In this document: in pieces, positions 21,227 to 30,410 of the stretch
Layout: each line of letters begins with the position of its first letter
Position numbering within the stretch: position 1 is the first letter of the stretch
Assembly: GCA_003194525.1 (NCBI GenBank)
Contig: NBIV01000176.1
Span: 62,001-126,000, forward strand
Source of the DNA: Gracilariopsis chorda
Lineage: Eukaryota; Rhodophyta; Florideophyceae; Gracilariales; Gracilariaceae
DNA: 64,000 nucleotides
Direction of reading: 5' to 3'
Notes under the pieces: generated by a model
The model's input: the letters and a program-made list of their open reading frames with translations, nothing else
The model's database searches: none
Told to the model about the DNA's origin: nothing
Position numbers and translations under genes: made by a program

Positions 21227-22411
21227 TCATGAGAGCGTGCAGTTGTGCTGTGGTACCGAGGGTACTTGCCCTTGCGAGTGTGGTGCTTGTTCTTCGCGCT
21301 GCGCGTCGTCGCGCGGTCGACGAGCAAAGGTGAGATAGCTTGTGTGACCTTTCATGGTGCAGAATGGTTTGCTGTGCAGACGCACCTTTGGTCGTAGCAC
21401 TCTGCCCACGTGCTGTCCGTGCGCCAAGGCAGACACCGCCATGCGCTCCGCGCCGGCAGTTGTGGACTTGCGTGCGGCGGGCGTGGGGTTGGTGACGGGA
21501 GCAGCGACAGCAGTGCGCCTGCGCTTTGCAACGCGCTCGCCAATGCTCGGCGGACGCGATCGCGTCGAAGAGGACGAGGCGGCGGCGGCAGTGGAGAGAT
21601 GGGAAGACAGTTGATCAAAAGCAGGGGTGTGTAGCAGCTGCTCCCGCGTCTCGTAGGTGCGGAGTGGGGCTGTGATGGTGCGGAGGGAATGAAAGCGCAT
21701 CTTTCTAAGCATGGCACACGTGCGTCCAACCTGTTCCACGCACGGAGAGAAGGTGCATACCGTTCCATTTGGGCGTAGTACGCGACGTAGTTGATGCCCC
21801 ATTTCGTACGGTGCGGGAACGTCCAGGAAGACGGCGTCTGCAGAAGCGTCTTGCACGCCCACAAAGCCGTCCTTGAGCACGTCCACGCCCGCCGATACCG
21901 ATAGCACATGCGACAGCTGCAGGCTTTGAAACAGTTGACGCGCCGCTTTGGCGCGCACGTGGTGATACTCAAAGGTGAGCACGCGCCCGGTGGGGGCAAC
22001 GGCCCTCGCAAAGGCCATGGAGGCCGAACCGGAGCCAGTTCCACACTCCACGACAACGGAGCCGGGACGCAGCTCTAGGAGGGCGGCGATGATAGCGGAG
22101 TCATGCGGATACACGATCTGGGTACGGTGCAGCATGGCGTACGACATGAGCTCCGGTGTAGGTGCCAGCGCATGGACGAAGCCAGCGCAGGAGCGGCTGC
22201 CGGAGGCGGCGGTGGAGACGGCATGCCAGCGACGTCCGAGCGGCTTTCCGATGAGGTGGTTGTGGCTGAAACGGCCGTATCGGTTGTTGAGGAAGGCGTC
22301 GCGCTGCAGCGTGAGCGTGGTGAGCGCAGTGTAGCGCTCGTGCACGATGACCAGGTCGCCCTCTTTGGCCACTGCGGCGGCGCCGTCGTCGTCCGGAGCG
22401 TAGTGGCGCAT
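21227..22411 (-). CDS. TRM61: tRNA (adenine-58-N1) methyltransferase catalytic subunit
   Basis: About 394 residues from the ATG at 22411. The N-terminal barrel-like part shows EGDLVIVHERY and YGRFSHNHLIGKPLG. The SAM-binding fold has PTPELMSYAMLHRTQIVYP, then VVECGTGSGSASMAFAR (GxGxG SAM loop) and VLTFEYH. A late LDVPAPYE block and the C-terminal MKGHTSYLTFA are both characteristic of TRM61. The protein pairs with TRM6 to methylate A58 of tRNA. A Ser/Ala-rich insert of about 60 residues precedes the C-terminal motif. The frame is open upstream to 22996, but that extension is low complexity and overlaps the leader of the divergent gene, so the start just before the SAM-enzyme N-terminal block is preferred. 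Confidence 0.85.
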   Translation of the reverse strand: MRHYAPDDDGAAAVAKEGDLVIVHERYTALTTLTLQRDAFLNNRYGRFSHNHLIGKPLGRRWHAVSTAASGSRSCAGFVHALAPTPELMSYAMLHRTQIVYPHDSAIIAALLELRPGSVVVECGTGSGSASMAFARAVAPTGRVLTFEYHHVRAKAARQLFQSLQLSHVLSVSAGVDVLKDGFVGVQDASADAVFLDVPAPYEMGHQLRRVLRPNGTVCTFSPCVEQVGRTCAMLRKMRFHSLRTITAPLRTYETREQLLHTPAFDQLSSHLSTAAAASSSSTRSRPPSIGERVAKRRRTAVAAPVTNPTPAARKSTTAGAERMAVSALAHGQHVGRVLRPKVRLHSKPFCTMKGHTSYLTFARRPRDDAQREEQAPHSQGQVPSVPQHNCTLS

Positions 22412-22811
22412 GGCGCTGCCGCTGCGTCCGCCGCGTCCGCCGCCGCAAGCGCAGCGCGACGCGCACCAGCCGCCGAGTGCTCCAAGCTGCGCCCCAATTC
22501 TTTGCTCGTTAATTGCGCTCGCAATTGCGCGGCCACCCAAGTAGTTGGCCCCGACCTCGCCGTGCGCGACACGACCGCCCCGTGGCCGCGACGCGAAGTG
22601 CAGATGCGCCACCGCGCGCCCTGTGCTCTCTGCGTCGTGCAAACCCTCCGTGCCCTCCGCTGCATCCCTCGCCGTAAAATACATATCCTCCGCCTCCGCC
22701 GCCTGCCGCTCTCCCAAACTCCCCACCCCCTCACCCCCAACCCACAAAAGTCCCACCCCTCCACTCTCCCCCATCCCCATCGTCACACACACACCTCCTC
22801 CTTCCGCAGCC
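22412..22811. promoter_or_regulatory. shared promoter, TRM61 / cystathionine gamma-synthase
   Basis: About 400 bp between two divergent start codons. It is GC-rich on the TRM61 side and C-rich before the CGS ATG. Long ORFs running through it on both strands are compositional. Confidence 0.45.
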
Positions 22812-24320
22812 ATGCCAGTCTCCGCCTTCTCCGTCCTCGTCTGGACCCCCGCCCGCAGCGACCGCGGCTGGACCCGCGGAATGCCCCCTCCCACTAACCG
22901 CCGCCCAGCCCGTCCCCCCGTACGTGCTACCATCAGCGAGCCCAATCCCCGTCTCAAGCCCACTCCCCCACCCCCCCAACCCGACGAATCCATCACCGTC
23001 GCCGCCTACGTCACTCAACCCCCTGCACCCCACCCTCTCGACGCTATCGACCACATCTTTTCCGACAACGACCCATTCCGTGCCCGAGCAGACGTCATCG
23101 CCAACGGCCGCGATCAGACTCGTTCTGTCCATGGCGGCGAGCGTATACGCGGTGGAAAGAAGACAAAGGCCCTCTTGGACGCCCTGCAAACCCCATCGTT
23201 CAGTCCGCCACTTTTAGCTTCCGCTCCACTCAAGATTGCATCGACTACAATCGCGGAAAATATGAGTCATTTGAGTACGGTCGCTACGGAAATCCCACCA
23301 CTCGCGCCGTCGAGGAGAAGCTCATGGCCCTAGAGAGAGCCGACGATTGTCTTCTTTCCTCCTCCGGAATGAATGCCGTCACCACCATGCTTCTCGCTCT
23401 CGTCCCGCAAAATGGGCACGTCATCGTCACCACCGATTGTTACCGACGCACCCGTCAGTTTGTTGATACCTTGCTTCCGAAGATGGGCATTTCCAGCACC
23501 GTGCTGGATCCAGCTGATCTCGACTCGCTCAGTCTTATTCTCAAAACAAAAGGCGCCGACATGTATTTTTTCGGAAAGTCCAACCAATCCGCTCATGCGC
23601 GTCGTTGACGTGCCCGAAATCGTTCGTATGTGCCGTGAACACAACACCATTTCTGTGTTCGATACCACTTTTGCCACACCGATAAACTTCCGCCCCATCG
23701 AGTTTGGTGCCGACCTCGTGCTCCATTCGGGTACCAAGTACCTTGCTGGTCATCACGACGTGCTTTGTGGTGCTTTGGCCGGACGTGCTGACTTGATTAC
23801 CAATGTGCGCAAGTTGCATGGAGTTTTGGGCGGTGTCATTGACCCGCATGCCGCCTTTTTGGTGAATCGCGGCTTGAAGACCTTGGGTGTGCGTATGGAG
23901 GCGCACAACCGCAATGCCAAAACTGTGGCGCACTATCTCAGCACGCATCCCAAGATATCCAAGGTGCACTTTCCCACTCTGAACTCGCATGTGGATCACG
24001 AGACGGCCTCAAAGATATTCCGAAAGGGCTTTGGAGGCGTCCTCAGTTTTGAGTTGAAGGGCGACGGAGATATGTGGAGTCGCAACACTTTTGAGGTCAC
24101 CGGGCGCTTTGTAGATGCGCTTAAGATTGCGTACATTGGCCCCAGCATGGGCGGCTGTGAGACTATGGTGGAGCAGGTCTGCATCATGGGATATTTTGAT
24201 CAGCCGTTGCGGGAGCGCAAGAGACTTGGGATTAACAACGGTCTGGTTCGTTTGTCGTGCGGCATTGAAGACACCAACGACCTGATAGAGGACATTGAAG
24301 CTGCTCTTCGCCGTGTGTAG
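22812..24320 (+). CDS. cystathionine gamma-synthase, plant/plastid type (two frame breaks)
   Basis: PLP-dependent trans-sulfuration enzyme that makes cystathionine from an activated homoserine and cysteine. The ATG at 22812 (GCAGCCATG context) starts a Ser/Pro/Arg-rich probable plastid transit region. Family blocks are clear: LLSSSGMNAVTTMLLALVP, VTTDCYRRTRQFVDTLLPKMG, SESPTNPLMRVVDVPE, VFDTTFATP, LVLHSGTKYLAGHHDVL (PLP-lysine), LHGVLGGVIDPHAAFL, IAYIGPSMGGCE. They resemble plant CGS more than cystathionine lyases. Two single-base breaks sit at homopolymers. Near 23190 one C seems missing (ALQTP to VQSATFSFRS), and near 23570 a run of six T should be five (ADMYF to SESPTNP). Together they restore frame, which suggests assembly error or a recent lesion rather than old decay. 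Confidence 0.85.
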
Positions 24321-24755
24321 AATCTCTGTTTGAGCTCTCTCCCTCCCTATTCTTGTCTATCTCTGCCAGTATATCTATCTGTGTGCGTGTAAATGATGTG
24401 TGTGCTCCCTGGTTTGTTCACTTTTAATGATGCGTGGCACGTTGTCACTGCCCAATTATTTGACGCTTTCATATGTACGAGCGTTGAATATGAAACGCCT
24501 CTGTGCTTTGTTACTCGTATCTGGCGCAGCAAGGTTTCTCAGTTTCTACCCAGCTCGTGTTTCGACATCTTGTGTGCTCATCAAGGGCGGTTTGCCTTGT
24601 TTTGACAACGTTGCTGCTTCTTCTGCCGACATCCCCGCTGTTCCCGCTATACCGCCGCACATATAGATACAAGTGCTGTAAACTGAGTTCCCACGAGCAC
24701 CTCGTCTCGACACACAAACGCTCGTTTTGCCTTTGAAGTTGTATTCGTCTCAAGA
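24321..24755. other. intergenic, CGS 3' region and thioredoxin promoter
   Basis: No coding feature. CATATAGATA near 24657-24666, about 95 bp upstream of the next ATG, could serve as a weak TATA-like element. Confidence 0.35.
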
Positions 24756-25259
24756 ATGAAGCCGACCTTCGTCTCGTCGCTGCCCCTTCCCTTCCAGCAC
24801 CATCACGCTCACCATGCGCTCGCCAGCGCAACAAACAGGTCAAACGCACGAATGACAATATCAGCGCCGCCGCCGCCGGCTCATCGTCATGACGTACGTC
24901 CACCATCTCGCGAACCGTCGAAACCGCGCACCGAAACTTCGCCACCGCACGTGCACAGCATGGACGAGCTACGGCAGCTGCTACGTACGGGAGATCATCG
25001 CGTGCTGATTCTGAAAGTGTATTCACGTCGATGCCGTTCGTGTATGCGTATTGCAAGGCCGTTTGAACGCATGGCAACTGAGTTCAAGCGTGAGGTTTGT
25101 TTTGTACAGGCTTGTGCGGAAGAAGGTGCTGATATGATGCGTGATTTGGGCGTGCGGAGCTTTCCTACTTTTGTGTTGTATCGCGACGGCAGGCGGATGG
25201 ATCACTTTGCCACCAGTTGTTCCGAAACACTACGAGAACATATCGAAGATAGTTTGTAA
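24756..25259 (+). CDS. atypical thioredoxin, CRSC active site
   Basis: A 167-residue protein. About 65 N-terminal residues are rich in Ser, Pro, His and Arg and fit an organelle (probably plastid) transit peptide. The thioredoxin fold follows: MDELRQLLRTGDHRVLILKVYS, then the redox centre RRCRSCMRIARPFERMA near residues 91-107, then VRSFPTFVLYRDGR with the cis-Pro. The usual Trp before the first Cys is replaced by Arg, and the inner pair is Arg-Ser instead of Gly-Pro. This is closest in type to plant WCRKC/atypical plastid thioredoxins. It is convergent with a second CRSC thioredoxin 277 bp away. Confidence 0.8.
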   Translation: MKPTFVSSLPLPFQHHHAHHALASATNRSNARMTISAPPPPAHRHDVRPPSREPSKPRTETSPPHVHSMDELRQLLRTGDHRVLILKVYSRRCRSCMRIARPFERMATEFKREVCFVQACAEEGADMMRDLGVRSFPTFVLYRDGRRMDHFATSCSETLREHIEDSL

Positions 25260-25536
25260 CGTTGCGTGAGGCACGATAACAGTTGTTTTGTAAACTTGAA
25301 TTTGTAAGCTTATGTGTTTATGATAGCTGACGGTGAAAAGGTGAAGGCGATGCGGACCGTACGTGTCTCAGTGAAATTATACGATACAAAAGGTTGAAAC
25401 ACACACGCAAAGTGTGCAAGGGGAAACACATGGATAGTTTAAGATACGAGATGTACGGAAATCGGTGAGGCAGTTTTACAATATAGCACAGTTCCCAAAA
25501 AGATACACAACGACAGCAGCAAAAAAAAAAAAAAAA
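25260..25536. other. 3' region between convergent thioredoxins
   Basis: Non-coding. Contains an A-rich run near 25520. Likely holds both 3' UTRs. Confidence 0.45.
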
Positions 25537-26073
25537 CTATTGAGGGTGAATTGCACACGAGCCGGCCAGGCATTGTTCAATCTTCTCGCGAAGAATGTAA
25601 GCTCGTTGAGGACCGCAACTAAACTTTTCAATTTCACCAGCAACACCCCAGTAGAAGACAAAGGTGGGCATGCTAGCAACTCCAAGACGATGACACAGTT
25701 CCTTATTCTGTTCATAGTCCATCTTGAAGAAGCGGACATTGGAAAACTCTCGTGCAAAACGGTTGACTTTTGGAGTGAGCGCGCGACAGGAACGACACCA
25801 TGGTGCAAAGACCTTGAGCACAACCAGCGAGTCGGAGGACTCTCTCAGCACTTGGAGATATTGCTCAACGCCGTGGATGAGTTGAACGGGCTCGAGGGTA
25901 GTGGGGGGCGGGAGGGACTCTGGGGGCTGTTGAGGTGTTGCTTTGGGGGGCGATGGCGGTCTTGGCGAGGCGAGCGTCATGGATGGCGGTGGTCGACGTG
26001 GAGTGGTAGCCGGGGGTTGGAGCGGTTGCGGGGCAATGAGGGCGAGGGGGGAGGGTGCGGAGAAAGCGAACAT
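25537..26073 (-). CDS. atypical thioredoxin, WCRSC active site
   Basis: A 178-residue protein. A Pro/Ser/Ala-rich N-terminus of about 60 residues suits a plastid transit peptide. The thioredoxin domain shows HGVEQYLQVLRESSDSLVVL, KVFAPWCRSCRALTPKVNRF with redox Cys near residue 93, FFKMDYEQNKELCHRLGV, and SMPTFVFYWG with the cis-Pro. The WCRSC centre is close to the WCRKC class of plastid thioredoxins. It shares the CRSC pair with its convergent neighbour, suggesting an old tandem inverted duplication, although the two domains have diverged. Confidence 0.82.
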   Translation of the reverse strand: MFAFSAPSPLALIAPQPLQPPATTPRRPPPSMTLASPRPPSPPKATPQQPPESLPPPTTLEPVQLIHGVEQYLQVLRESSDSLVVLKVFAPWCRSCRALTPKVNRFAREFSNVRFFKMDYEQNKELCHRLGVASMPTFVFYWGVAGEIEKFSCGPQRAYILREKIEQCLAGSCAIHPQ

Positions 26074-26455
26074 ATCGGGAGTGGGGGGTTGGAGGAGGGC
26101 GCAGGGTGGAGAGGCGGTGGTTGACGACGTGGAGGTGGCGGGGGGGTTGGGCAGTGGCTCGCTGGAGATGCGGTGACTTTATGTTGAAGGGGATGGCGGC
26201 ACATGACGAGCACGCGAGCAGCGCGAGCAACGGCGGCATTTGTGGCCGCCGCGGGGGCGGCGGATTGCGTAACGAGGCGGCGCGCCGATATCGGCCGTTC
26301 GCCACTTGCGCGTCGCGCATTGGCTGCGCCGCGCGCCGCTCCACAAAACCTTTTTTCGGACGCGTGGCAATTCTTCAGGCGAAAGCTGCTGCTTCGCATG
26401 AGGCGCAGTGCATACCGCCATGCGTCTTCCCGCACCCGCATGCGACGAGGCCTCG
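26074..26455. promoter_or_regulatory. thioredoxin promoter and symporter 3' region
   Basis: GC-rich stretch between the start of the minus-strand thioredoxin and the last exon of the symporter. No distinct element was recognised; long ORFs here on both strands look compositional. Confidence 0.35.
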
Positions 26456-28450
26456 TCATCCTTGCTCCTCCGTCCCACTCCCACCCAACTTGTCGTCCTC
26501 ATCCGCCACTACTTGACGCGGTTCCGACGCATACTGAAGCTCGTGCTCGCCCCTGTGGCCCTCACTTATGAACACATCAAAAACGCGCGGAAGCACAAAT
26601 CCAACCACCAACAGCACACTTACCACGTGCGCAAACGCAAACGCGAAAATGTGCAGCGGGTCCCTTCTCAGCTTGCTGTTGAACCCTTCGTACGAAAACG
26701 ACAGGATCACCATCAACACGGGCGCCGTCAGCCAACGTAGCATCGGTGCCCATATCACTGGAATGTTCCAGTTCTTGCCCTTGGCCACAATGCCGTTCAG
26801 GTCCTGTCTCAGTTGTTCACTCTACGCGCACAAGTTTCACATGTTAGTATCATATCGCGCTGCTCGCCCTGCAACAATAACGACACCCCTTCACCTTACC
26901 GAATAACAGCTCAGCCACCATAGCTTGTCCACGAACGCCACTTTTGCGAATGGGCCACTGATCGGCGGCTGCTGTGCAACAAGTGCGCTCACAACCGTCC
27001 CAATCACCAACACCGCCACGAACACTATTACGCCTGCCCATGAAGACACAGTGTGTCCGACCACAACCAACAAAACCATGCTCATCACGTACGACCCATT
27101 CGCAACTGCAAACGCCAACCACCCGGTTTGGGACACCACGTCCTTGTATCGATATAAACTCGTTACTCCCGCGCATTGAACCCACATCGCCAAGATCAGA
27201 GCTATGTTATTGAACCATGTGTCCACAGCGTCGAGCAGATAGAATCCAAATTCCGTCGTGTACATAATACTCAAAAGCGCTGCGCTTGTCGTAGCAATTC
27301 CCACCGTAATCCACCTTGACGGACGCTTTCCCCAATCCGTGTCCACAATCACAGTAATCCCTCCTTCGAGCAAACCAAATGCCGAGTCAATCCCGAGCAA
27401 AATCACCGTCATGAAAAAGAGAACCGACCACACATTGCTTCCGGGAAGCTCGGCCAGAGCCTGTGGATACGTTATGAAAGCGATTGAAAACGTTGTCAGA
27501 TTTTGGTCGCGAGGGATGTTGAGGAACCCGATCACACCAAAGGCTGCAAATCCAGCCACAATCTCGTACAACGAGTTTGACAGCGCTATGATCAGCGAAT
27601 CCTGTACCGCGTTTGCATACTTCTTGTTGTAGCTGGCGTACGCAACGAATGAACCAAAGCCAGCTCCGATGCTGAAGAAGATTTGTCCCACGGCATCCTT
27701 CCATATCTGTCCGTTGCCGAGTTTGCTGCCGTCCCACGTCGCGATGTAAAGCCGGATACCCCGCCACGCGTTTTCCAAAGTCACGCCACGAATGGTGATC
27801 ACCAACAACATTGCAAGAGGAAAAAGCATTGAAACATACACTATCCTCCCGGTAAGGCCAACCCCCTTGAAAATACACAAGTACACAAGAAACCACAGAA
27901 ACATGCTCCACCCTATAGTTTCCCCGATAATCCCTCCATAATCATACGAAAAACCGTCGGCTGTTTCAGTAACCCTATTTCTCACCACAGTATCGAAGAA
28001 GAAGCTTTCAATCTCTTTGAGACCTCCTGTCCACGGCAACGGCGAAGTGAAACTATGTCGGAAGAAAGCCATGGCCCATGCCAGTATCACGACATAGTAG
28101 GTTGCGATAATATATCCCACAAAAACAACTGATAAGCCTAATCCACGCATACGATGTGATACTCGATTGAATGCTACCACAGCCCCACCCCTGTATGCTT
28201 GTCCCAGAGAGATCTCGAGAAGGAGTAGTGGTATTCCCACCAAGAACAACGCCATGAAGTAAGGAATGAACCACTGGACACCATAGTTTCTGTACACTAT
28301 AGAGGGGTAACGAAGGAGATTTCCAATACCCACAGCTAGGCCCATGGACGCGAGAATAAAAGACAGCCTGGATGGCCATACTTCTCGTCCGTCGTCGGCA
28401 TGTTCTACTCTAGGAACGAAGAAGCGAAGAGCTCCCTTAACGGAATTCAT
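26456..28450 (-). CDS. sodium:neurotransmitter symporter family (SNF/SLC6-like) transporter
   Basis: Exon 1 is 28450-26900 and exon 2 is 26821-26456; about 638 residues with roughly twelve membrane helices. The hallmark first helix reads SFILASMGLAVGIGNLLRYP, with the unwound GxGN sodium/substrate site. It is followed by PYFMALFLVGIPLLLLEISLGQ, GYIIATYYVVILAWA, the helix-6 region IFFSIGAGFGSFVAYASYN, and FFMTVILLGIDSAFGLLEGG. The spliced last exon supplies the final helix (WAPMLRWLTAPVLMVILSFSYEGF). Members couple sodium to uptake of amino acids or related compounds across the plasma membrane; the substrate cannot be told. Such transporters are common in animals, bacteria and some algae and are not typical of land plants. 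Confidence 0.88.
26822..26899 (-). other. spliceosomal intron with TACTAAC branch point
   Basis: A 78-bp phase-0 intron on the minus strand: donor GTAAGG, acceptor CGTAG, and a branch-point consensus TACTAAC about 25 nt before the acceptor. Splicing joins LSCYS to SEQLRQD and extends the symporter. Confidence 0.9.
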
Positions 28451-28745
28451 TCTTTGGAGCTCAACGGATTTGAATCACGGCTTAGAGAGAAGCTTCACTG
28501 AACAGTTCCACAGCGCTGTTCCAAGCTAGGCGCATGGCATCTCTGTGAATATTGTACCCTTGGTTAGAAGAGTCCGTCGAGCTACATATGATGCTTTGAA
28601 AGCGTTTTTTGCAAAGAAATCGCAAGAATTGAGTGGCCAAACGCCCGGCAACAAGTCTTGTGACATCGGGAGCAGTAACCGTTATCGTCAGTGACCTTGG
28701 GCTGTATTAGATACACCCAGCCCGGACAAAGCTGCAGGACAATAT

Positions 28746-28765
28746 GGGTTAGCGATCGCTAACCC
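28746..28765. promoter_or_regulatory. perfect 20-bp palindrome upstream of the symporter
   Basis: GGGTTAGCGATCGCTAACCC, immediately followed by TTACC, about 300 bp upstream of the symporter ATG. Perfect dyad symmetry and recurrence of its TAACCCTT arm near other genes suggest a dimeric transcription-factor site. Confidence 0.5.
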
Positions 28766-28862
28766 TTACCACCTCTGGTTGCGCTGTACAATATTAAAAG
28801 AAGAAAGGGTCAGCTTCGTGTAACGCATCTCAACGCTTCTCTTCGCAGAAAGAACTCGCTCT

Positions 28863-29060
28863 CTCTCTTTTACGAGTACACTAGTTCAATTCCTGGTTAG
28901 TGCAGAACGCTTCAATGGAAAGTAGCGTTCTCTCGCTAGGAAAACCAGTATTCGTTCAGGCCACTTTCTGATGATTTCGAAAACCCCCAGTCCTTGTCGT
29001 TCTTGTATAGTTGGCAACCAAATATTCATGACAAGGTCCTCAATGGACATCTTAAAACAT
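28863..29060 (+). repeat. dispersed repeat, copy 2
   Basis: Inverted match to 1620-1805. Both copies share CT-rich CTCGCTCTCTCTCTTTTACG, a GCAGAACGCTTCAAT block and the TAGTTGGCAA block, in the same order. No ORF. Confidence 0.7.
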
Positions 29061-29198
29061 ATTAAGTTACGCCGGATGAGGAAGCCAAATGGAGATGCGA
29101 TTGGGTCTATTAGGGGAATTTAGCCGTCGAATAGATAATTAGCATTCTACTTGTAGAAAGATACCGTTGCCTTGGAATTAGGGGCACGTGCCCGTAAC

Positions 29199-29224
29199 CA
29201 CACACACACACACACACACACACA
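29199..29224. repeat. (CA)n microsatellite
   Basis: An uninterrupted CA dinucleotide run of about 13 units in an intergenic region. Confidence 0.95.
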
Positions 29225-29910
29225 TAATGGTCCACATCGTTTAGCACACCCGGCCTACATCTGCAAACCAATCGTCGTTTTGATATATAAGACCCCAAAG
29301 GATGCAAGCATTTGAGGAAAGCGAAACGGATCTGCGGTTGGGTCTCCAACGGAGACCAGCATAATTCAGGCTATCGGAGATGAAAGAACTCTGATCACGT
29401 GAGCTTCCGCTCCCGTTCAACTGCGTCGAGTGCCTCGTCTTGTCATATTCTGTGGCCGCATGACATCTCATTCCGAAGGGCCATGTGCCCGCCTTTCCTC
29501 TCGCGGAGCAAGGGGAATGGCATAGATTCGCAACCGGGTCTCTGAAGAGAGTAACTGTAGACCGTACTAAATATATCGCGTAGTTCCAGAGTCTGGCTGA
29601 GAAGGATTGACCACAATTTGGGCGTTTTTCACCCTTCTTCCTCCTTGGTAAGCAATCCAAAACAAACATACGAGGACATATCCATGCTTCTAATTGTCCA
29701 TTAATCCTACTTTTTATGCCTTCGATGATCATTAGTCTCAACACCAATGCTTCTTCACAGAAGCCTGAAGAGCCAGTCCAATGGTTGCTTAAGAATAAGC
29801 ACTTTTGGCGAATGAGGCGCGTAGAGGCCTAACCTTCCATGCCCTCCCTACAATCCCTTCACTGTCGCCTCCATTTCACATCAAAAATACGAACCAGCGT
29901 AAAACTAATA

Positions 29911-29939
29911 AAGGGTAAGAGTTAGCGGTCTAACCCTTT
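29911..29939. promoter_or_regulatory. AAAGGGT...ACCCTTT inverted repeat
   Basis: Arms AAAGGGT and ACCCTTT flank AAGAGTTAGCGGTCTA. It contains the same GTTAGCG and CTAACCC half-sites as the 28746 palindrome and lies about 0.5 kb upstream of the SAHH-like start. A related CGCTAATCCTTTACC occurs at about 30002-30018. Confidence 0.4.
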
Positions 29940-30410
29940 GCAGCGGATACGCCTTTTGTTGTCCCGCAGGATTTACCAACGTTATCTACCACAAGTAGAC
30001 CGCTAATCCTTTACCAACAGTACACGATTCGATACGTAAATTGGCACGAGATTGCCATATAAGCCTGAGGGATAGCAGTCCAGCAAAAGGGCTCAAATTA
30101 GCAAAGGGCTTAATTTGTCAGAACCCTCCTCATTAGGTCGATAGGTTGCCGATGATATAACTCTCGATGAGCTCCCTGCTCTCCAGCGGTTGTTTGAGAA
30201 CTCACGTACTGTATGCTATTCTCCGGGCGTGGAAGATAAACTCCCCGAGGTACGCATTTCGATGCGGTGCATGACGGTACACTTTGCCACACTCCGCTTG
30301 GAGCAAGCGGTCTGAGGTCACGCCCGGCAGTGAGAACGGCGCTTGTAGCACCATTGATTACAATTGTTGCCCGCGCTCGCGTCTGCCATTGCTCATCCTC
30401 GCAGAGCCCA

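Larger units (their letters stand above)
28451..30410. other. 2-kb intergenic region between symporter and SAHH-like gene
   Basis: Contains the dispersed repeat at 28863-29060, a CA microsatellite, and three related promoter-type motifs (28746-28765, 29911-29939, 30002-30018). No protein-coding gene is convincing. Confidence 0.45.

Noticed and set aside
22103-22897. Long plus-strand ORF antisense to TRM61
   Set aside because: GC-driven shadow of the TRM61 frame, with no domain features. The real divergent gene starts at 22812.
22412-22996. N-terminal extension of TRM61 to 589 residues
   Set aside because: Low-complexity Gly/Arg/Ala sequence overlapping the CGS leader. The conserved protein begins at about 22411.
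28870-28920. tRNA-like T-arm (GTTCAATTCC)
   Set aside because: No cloverleaf can be completed, and the inverted copy at 1750-1800 does not preserve the stem.
29110-29747. Minus-strand ORFs in the symporter/SAHH-like intergenic region
   Set aside because: They run through a CA microsatellite and lack protein-like features.
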